Of a stretch of 64,000 nucleotides of DNA, positions 57,136 through 64,000 are shown one piece after another; the stretch's first letter is position 1, and each line of letters opens with the position of its first letter. The translations under genes and the position numbers were made by a program. The notes under the pieces were generated by a model. The model was not told the origin of the DNA. It did no database searches and was given only the letters and a program-made list of their open reading frames with translations. This DNA is from Planctomycetota bacterium (GTDB lineage Bacteria > Planctomycetota > Planctomycetia > Planctomycetales > Planctomycetaceae). The DNA is taken from NCBI GenBank assembly GCA_003388505.1, contig QQVO01000006.1:124001-188000 (forward strand). The letters run 5' to 3'.

Positions 57136-58824
57136 ATGACGTCGATCTGGGTGACTCTCGCCGTATTACTCTCCGGTGTCTGCGTTGTTGTGGGCGGCGT
57201 GCTCTGGATGCGGCTGCATGCGTTTCTCGCTCTGACGCTCGGCGCACTCGTGGTGGCCGCGCTGACGCCGGCGGGCGCGATCGAGCGGTTCAATGTGCGA
57301 CGCCTGTCGGTGAATGTCCTCGATTTTGATCCGACTGCTGAAACTCTGATCCTGAAGGGGAAACCCTCTGCGGGACTCGGCCCCGGCACGGTGCTGGAAA
57401 TTGCCGATCTGACGGCCGCGGACGGCCATCCTGCGCTGCTCGGCCAGGTCGTGATCGAGGAGATTCTGCCGAAAACGACAGAGGACAAGGAAGACCGTGT
57501 GCTCGCAATTCGACAGGGCGAGTGGTCAATGGCCGGTCTCGATCCCGGTTTCGACGGACTCGCAGTCATTGATCCAATCGATTTTGGCAGGGCCGTATCG
57601 ACGTCGAAACAAACGATCGGCGAACGCGTCGCAGAAGGCTTCGGACGAACCTGCGCCGGGATCGGGATTCTGATCGCGTTGGCGGCCATCATCGGCAAAT
57701 GCCTGCTCGACAGCGGCGCCGCCGACCGGATCGTGCGGACGGCGCTGAAGTGGTTTGGTGAACCGGGCGCTCCGGCGGCCTTCATGCTGAGCGGATTTCT
57801 GCTCGGAATCCCGGTGTTTTTCGACACGGTGTTCTATCTGATGATGCCGCTCGGCAAGGCGCTGCGTGTGCGGACGGGGCGCAACTACCTGGTCTATGTG
57901 CTCACGATCGTCTGCGGCGGGACGATGGCCCACTCCCTGGTGCCGCCCACGCCGGGGCCGTTGTTCGTCGCCGATGAACTCGGCGTCAGTCTCGCGACGA
58001 TGATCGTCGGCGGAGGCATCGTCGGTCTGGCCTGCGGCACGTTTGGATACGTCTACGCCACCATCGCCGGGAAAATCTGGGATCTGCCGCTCCGCGACAC
58101 GGGCGAAGTCTCTCTGGAAGAGCTGAGCGCCGCCGCCGAGGTCGACGAGCGCGAACTCCCGCCGCTGTGGCTGTCCCTAGCGCCGATCCTGCTGCCCGTG
58201 CTGTTGATCATGGCCAACGCGGTGACGGAAACGCTGGGTCATTCTCCCCACTGGCTCCAGACCCTGGGCAACAAGAACATCGCACTCGGCATCGCGGCGG
58301 CCGTGGGGCTGTTGACGTTGGTCTGGCAGAAACGGCAGTCGCGGCGCGAACTGGCGAAAGGGGTCGGCGTGGCGCTCGAAAGCGGCGGCGTCATCATCCT
58401 GATTACGGCCGCCGGCGGGGCCTTCGGGGGCGTGCTCCGCGAGACCGGCGTGGCGGAACTGATTCGCGACCTGCCGCGGAGTTCACCGGCGATGATCTGC
58501 GTGCTGGCGTTCTTCATCACGACCGCGATTCGAACGGCTCAAGGATCGGCGACGGTCGCCATGATTACGGCCGTCGGCGTCCTCTCCGGGTTGGCGAAGG
58601 GGGGTGAGCTTGGCTTCCATCCCGTTTATCTGGCGCTCGCCATCGGCTGCGGCTCGAAACCGATCGCCTGGATGAACGACAGCGGTTTCTGGGTGATCAC
58701 CAAGATGAGCGGAATGACCGAAGGGGAAGGCCTCAAGTACATCACCCCCATGACCGCATCGATGGGCCTGGTCGGCCTTTTGATGGTCGTTATCGGCGTT
58801 ACACTCTTCCCGATGACGCCGTGA
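57136..58824 (+). CDS. GntP-family permease with an N-terminal insert
   Basis: The 562-aa protein has the membrane pattern and motifs of gluconate permease-type transporters, including LLGIPVFFDTVFYLMMPLGK, HSLVPPTPGPLFVADELGVS, and near the end GCGSKPIAWMNDSGFWVITK. Family members are near 440-450 aa. The surplus is an insert at about residues 50-160 with beta-rich, soluble-looking sequence (SVNVLDFDPTAETLILKGKP, GPGTVLEIADLTAADGHPAL) between the second and third membrane segments. It should import a sugar acid with a proton. Start at 57136 (MTSIWVTL) gives a membrane N-terminus. Confidence 0.9.
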   Translation: MTSIWVTLAVLLSGVCVVVGGVLWMRLHAFLALTLGALVVAALTPAGAIERFNVRRLSVNVLDFDPTAETLILKGKPSAGLGPGTVLEIADLTAADGHPALLGQVVIEEILPKTTEDKEDRVLAIRQGEWSMAGLDPGFDGLAVIDPIDFGRAVSTSKQTIGERVAEGFGRTCAGIGILIALAAIIGKCLLDSGAADRIVRTALKWFGEPGAPAAFMLSGFLLGIPVFFDTVFYLMMPLGKALRVRTGRNYLVYVLTIVCGGTMAHSLVPPTPGPLFVADELGVSLATMIVGGGIVGLACGTFGYVYATIAGKIWDLPLRDTGEVSLEELSAAAEVDERELPPLWLSLAPILLPVLLIMANAVTETLGHSPHWLQTLGNKNIALGIAAAVGLLTLVWQKRQSRRELAKGVGVALESGGVIILITAAGGAFGGVLRETGVAELIRDLPRSSPAMICVLAFFITTAIRTAQGSATVAMITAVGVLSGLAKGGELGFHPVYLALAIGCGSKPIAWMNDSGFWVITKMSGMTEGEGLKYITPMTASMGLVGLLMVVIGVTLFPMTP

Positions 58825-58913
58825 GTTGATCGACCGGAGTCGGATTCGGCTCGGCAGAGCCTCGCCCCACTGCGATACTGGGTTCCCTGGGAGCCGAATC
58901 CGCTCTTGCGGGA

Positions 58914-59843
58914 TTATTCGTCGCCGCGGGAGAGTTCCTCGACGGTCTCCTGCAGCTTCTCGAGTTGGCTCTTCAGCTCGTCGATCTGTTCCTGGAGCTG
59001 TTGCGCGTTGTCCGCCCGAGCTTCACGCAGCAGGATGCCGGGGCCGATCGCCTCGAATCGGAACTGTCCGGGGCGGGCGCGAAAGTCCTGGTCATTCATC
59101 CGGTGACGCCGCAGCCATTTCATCGCCCGCCGGCCTTCCGGACCGATCCCAGACACATCGACGGAGAGCGCCGCCGGCAGGTCCAGGTCTTCCCGTTTCG
59201 CCGGCGTGACTTCGAGCGTCTGCTCTTCACCGGCTCGAATGATGGTGAGCGAAAGCGGAGTTTCTTTCGCGTCCTGCACGGCGTCGAACAACTGCGCGAG
59301 TTTAGTCAGTTCCTGATCCCCGATGCGGACCAGAACGTCATGCTGTTGCATGCCGGCCTCGGCTGCGGGAGAACCGTCGACGACCGTCCGCACGACCAGC
59401 CCTTTCTCTCCGAGTCTCAGTTGCGAGCGCAGCGTGTCGTCAGCCGGGTCGCAATGGAGGCCGATCATGTAGTCGCCCGCGGCGAACTCCGGTTCCGCTG
59501 GAAAGAATCCGCGGGGGCTCGCGTCTTCGTCGTGGTGAAATCGTCCCGGACCGCGAGGCGACATTTTCACGCGGGGGCCCAGGAAGTCCTTCGGGAAACT
59601 GCGGCCGAAGTCGAACTCGCGCTTTTCTCCGTCCGGACCGATGACGATGATCTTCCCCTCCACGCGGACGTCGTCGCCTTCAGTGGGCTCTTCCGCCGCC
59701 GCCGCCGCGTCTTCGTCGGCCGCCGCGGCTTTCTGCTGCGGCGCCTCATCGTCGGCCCGCAGGCTTGATGATTGAAACATGGAAAGCGCCGCGGCCACAG
59801 CCAGCCCGCCGCACATCCGCCAGAGACTTCGCTTGATCAACAT
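58914..59843 (-). CDS. secreted PDZ-domain protein with C-terminal coiled coil
   Basis: The 309-aa protein has a signal peptide (MCGGLAVAAALSMFQSSSLRA). An Ala/Glu-rich linker and a region with DGEKREFDFGRSFPKDFLG follow. A PDZ domain lies at about 140-225 (LGEKGLVVRTVVDGSPAAEA and VLVRIGDQELTKLAQLFDAV). The last 40 residues form a heptad coiled coil (QLQEQIDELKSQLEKLQETV). No protease domain is present, so it is not a DegP-like enzyme. In planctomycetes such PDZ proteins often follow ECF sigma genes. The start at 59843 is chosen by the signal peptide. Confidence 0.85.
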   Translation of the reverse strand: MLIKRSLWRMCGGLAVAAALSMFQSSSLRADDEAPQQKAAAADEDAAAAAEEPTEGDDVRVEGKIIVIGPDGEKREFDFGRSFPKDFLGPRVKMSPRGPGRFHHDEDASPRGFFPAEPEFAAGDYMIGLHCDPADDTLRSQLRLGEKGLVVRTVVDGSPAAEAGMQQHDVLVRIGDQELTKLAQLFDAVQDAKETPLSLTIIRAGEEQTLEVTPAKREDLDLPAALSVDVSGIGPEGRRAMKWLRRHRMNDQDFRARPGQFRFEAIGPGILLREARADNAQQLQEQIDELKSQLEKLQETVEELSRGDE

Positions 59844-59918
59844 CTCGTTGCTCCTGTTGGAACGGTTAGAATCGGTGCGGCCCTCGGGGGGATGCCGCGC
59901 CATGAACTGAGCCAAGAA

Positions 59919-60212
59919 TCACAAACCCGCATACCGCACCTGCACGGTATCGACCGGCGCCGCCACGCGCCGGCCGTCGTCGAGTGGGACCGAATAGAAC
60001 TTCCGATGGTGATCGAGATCGTAGCCGTTCTGCGAAAACGCCGAACGAACCTCCCGGGGAATCCCATTCTCCGCGTTCCAGTATTCGTCGCCCAGACGGA
60101 TGCGAACCACTTTTCGCAGCCAGCCGTCGTGTCGGCGCAGCACGTCCGGCCAGTCGATCGCAGCGCGATGATCGGCAACGGGCGTCCTGCATGAGGGCGA
60201 GTCGTCGGCCAT
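59919..60212 (-). CDS. 97-aa protein resembling a truncated sigma factor
   Basis: Residues 20-42 (DWPDVLRRHDGWLRKVVRIR then LGDE) look like the first helix of a planctomycete ECF sigma factor region 2. The rest of region 2, the linker and region 4 are missing. The C-terminus instead reads RKFYSVPLDDGRRVAAPVDT with VQVRYAGL, a pattern I cannot place. The simplest readings are a small gene of unknown family, or a fusion left by deletion of most of a sigma/anti-sigma pair. The PDZ gene starts 75 bp downstream. Confidence 0.5.
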   Translation of the reverse strand: MADDSPSCRTPVADHRAAIDWPDVLRRHDGWLRKVVRIRLGDEYWNAENGIPREVRSAFSQNGYDLDHHRKFYSVPLDDGRRVAAPVDTVQVRYAGL

Positions 60213-60742
60213 ATTCAGTGCCAGCGGCACTTTCCGGGGCGGCGTCTGGTCGCGTCATTGCCTGCGTTTACGGCCCTTGACGCCGCCAGAACCATGACAA
60301 GAAGTTCAACCCGTTCTGGAGTGAGAGTTGCCGCACCGCGCGGTCTCCGGGTGAGAATTCTGGAGTTTTCTTCCCATGAGACGAGTCACCGGCGGGAAGT
60401 TTAGGTTTCTTTCTTCCTGGAAGTTGCTGCGCTTGAGTCAAGTTTCTTTCCAGGCGAGCGGCGAGGCGTAAGCCCGCCGATTCGGCCTCCGGAAAGCTCG
60501 CATGGTGCGAGGCACTGCCTCGTCAGAGCAATTCATGTGGCGCTCACCACAAAGACACGAAGAACACCAAGAGCCGTCAAGCAAGTTGAAATGGAGAATC
60601 AGACAGAGTCGAGGACCGGTCGAGCGGCCTGACTTCGTGTTACTAACGGTGAGAATCTTCGCGCGGTGCGCAAATCTCGCGTGCAGCATACTCCACGTCG
60701 TGGACATCCGACTCGACGGAGCGAGTCGGCTACCTTGCGCCG
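60213..60742. repeat. repeat cluster: inverted 100-bp repeat, AAAGACACGAAG, ACTAACGGT box, ATCCGACTC unit
   Basis: Within this gene-free gap, 60425-60530 is the reverse complement of 52573-52675. ACCACAAAGACACGAAGAAC lies at about 60547. The TTACTAACGGTGAGAATCTT box starts near 60649 and the ATCCGACTCGACGGAGCGAG unit near 60708, ending just before the purB stop. Confidence 0.8.
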
Positions 60743-62173
60743 TCAGACCCGCACTTCGTCTGCATCGCCGGAAAGATCGTCGGCGAAACGACTTCGGATC
60801 GGTTCGACGGTTTCCGCGACGAACCGGTCGACCTGTTCCGGGGCGCGCCCGACGAACCGCCGGGCGTCGGTGGCCCCGCTCAGGTCGACTGCCGCAAAGG
60901 CTGGATCGGCGGCGAGGCGATCGAGCAGATCATTCGGCCGGCCGTGCTCTTTCACTTCGCGGGCGGCGTCCTGGCTGTGCGTGCGGATCCGCTCGTGCAA
61001 CTCCTGGCGGTCCCCGCCCGCCTGCACGCCCGCCATCAGGATCTCTTCGGTCGCCATGAAGGGCAACTCTTCGGCAAGCCGGCTGCTGATGACGTGGGGG
61101 TAGACGACCAGTCCGGCGGCAATGCTGCGGTAGAGAATGAGGACCGCATCAATGGCCAGGAACGCTTGCGGGAGAGACAACCGCCGATTCGCGCTGTCGT
61201 CGAGCGTGCGTTCCATCCATTGTGTGGCGGCCGTTTCATCCGCGTTGGCGGCGAGCGAGATCGCGAACCGGGCCAGCGCGCACATCCGCTCGGAGCGCAT
61301 CGGATTTCGCTTGTAGGCCATGGCCGATGAGCCGATCTGCTCCTTGCCGAACGGCTCCTCGATTTCCTTCCGGCTCTGGAGGATGCGCAGGTCCATGCCC
61401 GCCTTGTGAGCCGACTGACCGACGCCCGAGAGCGCGGCCAGAATCTGCGAGTCGACTTTGCGCGAGTAGGTCTGACCGGTCACCGGCCATGTTTCGGAAA
61501 ACCCCATCTTCTCGGCTACCATCCGGTCGAGCGCTTCCACCTTGGCGTGATCGCCGCCGAAGAGTTGCAGGAAGGTGGCCTGCGTACCGGTCGTGCCTTT
61601 CACGCCGCGGAACTTGAGCGATCGCAGTCGATGCTCGACTTCTTCGAGGTCGATGACCAGGTCCTGGCACCAGAGACAGGCGCGTTTGCCGACGGTCGTC
61701 GGCTGCGCCGGTTGCAGGTGGGTGAAGCCGAGGCACGGCAGATCGCGATGCTCGGCGGCGAAGCGGCCCAGTGCGTCGATCACGCGGACGAGGCCCCGCC
61801 GGACGTGTTGCAGTGCGGCGCGAAGCTGGATCAATTCGGTGTTGTCGGTGACGAAGCAACTTGTCGCGCCGAGATGGATGATCCCGCCCGCGTCCGGGCA
61901 CTGGTCGCGGTAAGCGTGCACGTGGGCCATTACGTCGTGCCGCAGGCGGCGCTCGAAGTCGGCCGCCTTGTCGAAGTCGATGTCGTCGGTGCGGGCCCGT
62001 AACTGCTCGATCTGCGCCTCGGAAATGTCGAGCCCGAGTTCACGCTCCGACTCCGCGAGCGCCACCCATAATCTGCGCCAGGTGGAATGCTTGCGCTGAT
62101 CGGAAAAGATCCCGCTCATCTCGCGGGAGGCGTAACGGGTGTTGAGCGGATTCTGGTAGATGTCGCGGGACAC
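60743..62173 (-). CDS. purB: adenylosuccinate lyase
   Basis: The 476-aa protein carries the fumarase/aspartase superfamily signature [20 protein letters not shown] near residue 283. [20 protein letters not shown] and [19 protein letters not shown] supply the catalytic His regions. It acts twice in purine synthesis, on SAICAR and on adenylosuccinate. Length and order match the longer PurB form found in eukaryotes and many bacteria. It stands alone between repeats. Confidence 0.96.
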   Translation of the reverse strand: MSRDIYQNPLNTRYASREMSGIFSDQRKHSTWRRLWVALAESERELGLDISEAQIEQLRARTDDIDFDKAADFERRLRHDVMAHVHAYRDQCPDAGGIIHLGATSCFVTDNTELIQLRAALQHVRRGLVRVIDALGRFAAEHRDLPCLGFTHLQPAQPTTVGKRACLWCQDLVIDLEEVEHRLRSLKFRGVKGTTGTQATFLQLFGGDHAKVEALDRMVAEKMGFSETWPVTGQTYSRKVDSQILAALSGVGQSAHKAGMDLRILQSRKEIEEPFGKEQIGSSAMAYKRNPMRSERMCALARFAISLAANADETAATQWMERTLDDSANRRLSLPQAFLAIDAVLILYRSIAAGLVVYPHVISSRLAEELPFMATEEILMAGVQAGGDRQELHERIRTHSQDAAREVKEHGRPNDLLDRLAADPAFAAVDLSGATDARRFVGRAPEQVDRFVAETVEPIRSRFADDLSGDADEVRV

Positions 62174-62634
62174 GAAGTTGACTCCGACTGGTGCGTGAAT
62201 GCTCCGTTATATCGGAGACGATGGTCGATGGTCGATGGCTCGTGGCTCGTGGCCGATAGCGGATGGCTGGGGGATTGCGGCTCGTAATTTCTCGTCGTTC
62301 TCTGGTCGTTCGTGAGCGGGGAACCTCGGCAGCCTGTGGCCGTAAACTGATCCCCACGGTTTGCGAGCAATTCGACAGAGTGGTCACGAGAAGCCCGCAA
62401 CGCAACAAGAGGCAAGCGGCGATGTCTCTGCCACTGGGCTCTGCCACCCCACCCCGCTTTCCAGCGTTCAATAAGGCAACCGCAAAGGCACAACGATCAC
62501 GAAGCAGCGTCAAGAAAGACGTCTTCGTGAGTTGGTGAACGCCAGAAAATTGGCGAGAATGCGACTTAGTGTGCTTTGTGGTTGATTACACGGACTCGTA
62601 TTGTCCCGGACCGTGGATCGAAAGGGAGACGGTG
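62174..62634. other. repeat-rich gap with GGTCGATGGTCGATGGC tract
   Basis: At 62220-62275 is a low-complexity tract of ATGGTCGATGG/GGCTCGTGGC/GCGGATGGC units, related in style to 3188-3235 and to 34260-34295. Around 62478-62590 are GCAACCGCAAAGGCACAACG and GTGCTTTGTGGTTGATTACA, inverted arms of the AAAGACACAAAG family. No gene. Confidence 0.65.
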
Positions 62635-63240
62635 ATGCTGCGATTGATCCTTGGTGGTAGTCTGGCGGTGTTGGCAGCCGGGATGGCTGACGCGGGCGAT
62701 CCTCCTTCGATTCAGATTGAGGCGCCGCGGGAGTGGCGGGCGGAGACGATCGAGTTGCCGCCGGGGTTTGCGCCGGACATGAAGCTGAAGGGTGTGGAGG
62801 AGATTCGCTTCGCGCCGGGGATGCTCCAGGCCGATTCGGATTCGTTCTTCTCGTACTTCCTGGTGTTCGCGCTGCCGGAGCAGAAGTCGCTGGACGAGGA
62901 GACGCTGCAGCGGGAGTTGCTGGTCTACTACCGGGGACTCGCGTCGGCGGTGGCGGGTGGGAAGAACGTGGAGATCGACGTCGACAAGTTCACGTTGGAG
63001 CTTGAGAAGGTCGAACCAGAAGATGCTGACGACGCGCCGCGGGAGTGGACCGGGACGCTGAAATGGGTGGAGCCGTTCGTGACGGTGAAGGCGCAAACGC
63101 TGCGGTTCGACATTCAGACCGGGACGCTCGAAGGCGGCGAGGGGGTGTACATCACGATGTGCGCGAGCCCGGCCGATCGGGAAGCGGACATCTGGCAGGA
63201 ACTGCATTCGGTGCGGGAGACGGTGGAGTTTAGAGAGTAG
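62635..63240 (+). CDS. secreted protein of unknown function
   Basis: The 201-aa protein has a signal peptide (MLRLILGGSLAVLAAGMADA) and a compact body with IELPPGFAPDMKLKGVEEIR, SDSFFSYFLVFALPEQ and FDIQTGTLEGGEGVYITMCA. I do not recognise a family. The start at 62635 has an AAAGGGAGA ribosome site. A longer in-frame start at 62569 lies in a repeat and breaks the signal peptide. Confidence 0.8.
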   Translation: MLRLILGGSLAVLAAGMADAGDPPSIQIEAPREWRAETIELPPGFAPDMKLKGVEEIRFAPGMLQADSDSFFSYFLVFALPEQKSLDEETLQRELLVYYRGLASAVAGGKNVEIDVDKFTLELEKVEPEDADDAPREWTGTLKWVEPFVTVKAQTLRFDIQTGTLEGGEGVYITMCASPADREADIWQELHSVRETVEFRE

Positions 63241-63279
63241 TTGGATTCGATCCCGCGACGTTCTTGCCCGGTTGGGATT

Positions 63280-63358
63280 CGCACTGGCGAGACGCCAGTG
63301 GCACGTGGCGCACGGGCTTTGGATCGCACTGCTGGGCAAGCCGGCAGTGGCACGCATC
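63280..63358. repeat. two CACTGGC/CACTGCTGGGC palindromes
   Basis: TTCGCACTGGCGAGACGCCAGTGGCAC and GCACTGCTGGGCAAGCC with GGCAGTGGCACGC stand in tandem. The second type is also the target of the MITE-like element at 4125. They lie between the secreted protein and the lipoprotein gene. Confidence 0.8.
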
Positions 63359-63372
63359 GGAGGATCACATCC

Positions 63373-64000
63373 GTGAACCGTTTCCTCACGAGCATGACCC
63401 GCTGGATCGGATTGTTTGCGCTGGTTTCCGGCTTGAGTATGCTCGGTTGTACGGGTGGATCTCCGGCCGAACAAGCGGCCAGGCAAGTCGCGACGCAATC
63501 GAATGACGCGGCTCAGCCGGAGGATGCGCGCCGGCAAGCTGCGAAGCCCGACGACGCTATCGCCCGACTGCGTGCCGTTGAGGGCGTCGTCGTCGAGCGA
63601 AGCGAAGGGGACGTTCGCGTATTTCTCCTGGAAGACGACAGCCTGTGCAGAGATGAAGATCTCAAGTTGATCAAGGAATTGACGGATGTGAAAGAAGTCC
63701 AGCTTGCGGGCGGATTCATCAGCAATCATGGTTTGGAAAACATTCGCGACCTGGAACAGCTTGAAACACTGTGGATCACTGGGACGAATGTCGACGACGG
63801 CGGATTGGCTCACCTGACGACGTTTCCAGAGTTGACCGATTTACGGTTGTATGACCGGCAGAGGCCCACCGCAGTCACAGGCGTCTCGACGTACCTGTTG
63901 ACTGACCACGGGTTGGCGCACCTGTCAAAGCTGAAAGCGCTGGAGCGACTGACGCTCGTGGGCGGCGATTTCACTGACGCCGGCATGGAGCATCTCCGCG
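63373..64000 (+). CDS. LRR-containing lipoprotein, 3' end missing
   Basis: The frame starts with GTG at 63373 and is open to the right edge (209 codons visible). Residues 8-26 form a lipoprotein signal (LFALVSGLSMLGC), with Cys26 as the likely lipidated residue; the -3 Met is a weak lipobox position. An Ala/Gln-rich spacer follows. From about residue 85 are leucine-rich repeat-like units (LKLIKELTDVKEVQLAG, LENIRDLEQLETLWITG, LAHLTTFPELTDLRLYD, LAHLSKLKALERLTLVG). Such cell-surface LRR proteins are common in planctomycetes; a protein-binding role is likely. Confidence 0.82.
   Translation, partial: MNRFLTSMTRWIGLFALVSGLSMLGCTGGSPAEQAARQVATQSNDAAQPEDARRQAAKPDDAIARLRAVEGVVVERSEGDVRVFLLEDDSLCRDEDLKLIKELTDVKEVQLAGGFISNHGLENIRDLEQLETLWITGTNVDDGGLAHLTTFPELTDLRLYDRQRPTAVTGVSTYLLTDHGLAHLSKLKALERLTLVGGDFTDAGMEHLR

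Overview
The window is GC-rich bacterial chromosome and almost certainly comes from a planctomycete. The markers are the DUF1549/DUF1553 cytochrome-like protein paired with a DUF1501 protein, two further DUF1501 proteins, a DUF1559 prepilin-like protein, an ECF sigma factor next to a giant membrane Ser/Thr kinase, a YXWXXGXW-repeat protein and a Tat-exported Gfo/Idh oxidoreductase. I saw no rRNA, tRNA, CRISPR array, complete insertion sequence or phage region. Genus cannot be assigned from the sequence alone.

Layout. 1-3 kb (minus): the end of a lipid A acyltransferase-like gene, a serine hydrolase and an AI-2E-type permease. 3-4.5 kb: a gene-free repeat region with a 252-bp MITE-like element. 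4.5-9.8 kb (minus): an ECF sigma factor and a 1529-aa kinase carrying three FGE-sulfatase modules. 10.1-10.4 kb: a decayed HNH endonuclease. 10.5-12.4 kb (minus): a cob(I)alamin adenosyltransferase overlapping an L-2-hydroxyglutarate oxidase. 12.7-20.2 kb (plus): an LptF/LptG-type permease, an ECF sigma/anti-sigma pair bracketed by copies of one repeat, a secreted helical protein, then the DUF1549 and DUF1501 pair. 20.2-27 kb: leucyl/arginyl transferase Bpt, a PPK2 kinase, an SH3-like secreted protein, a 2-hydroxyacid dehydrogenase, a lone DUF1501 protein and a DUF1559 protein.

27.5-46.5 kb (minus) is one 19-kb locus for a type IV pilus/type II secretion-like machine. In transcription order it holds a GspE/PilB ATPase, a PilT ATPase, a second GspE/PilB ATPase, a GspF/PilC platform protein, five prepilin-like proteins (two general, GspH-, GspI/PilV- and GspJ-like) and a 1613-aa GspK/PilX-like protein. 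No secretin, PilM/N/O or prepilin peptidase lies in the window. The two last and largest proteins carry EF-hand/TSP3-like Asp/Asn-rich loops.

47-49.4 kb (plus): a secreted protein with Trp/Gly/Tyr repeats and a long Arg/Ser tail built from 27-bp tandem repeats. 49.4-53.2 kb: a third DUF1501 protein, the Gfo/Idh/MocA oxidoreductase and a small protein. 53.2-54.3 kb is a repeat island. 54.3-58.8 kb (plus): Maf, a toxin-antitoxin-like pair, a tRNA-dihydrouridine synthase and a GntP-type permease. 58.9-62.2 kb (minus): a PDZ protein, a short ORF that looks like a sigma-factor remnant, and adenylosuccinate lyase. The right edge holds a secreted protein and the start of an LRR lipoprotein.

Intergenic DNA is dominated by at least ten families of short dispersed repeats, often palindromic, that recur in both orientations. 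Several abut stop codons, and two low-complexity types appear to have supplied the N-terminal coding sequence of pilin-like genes.
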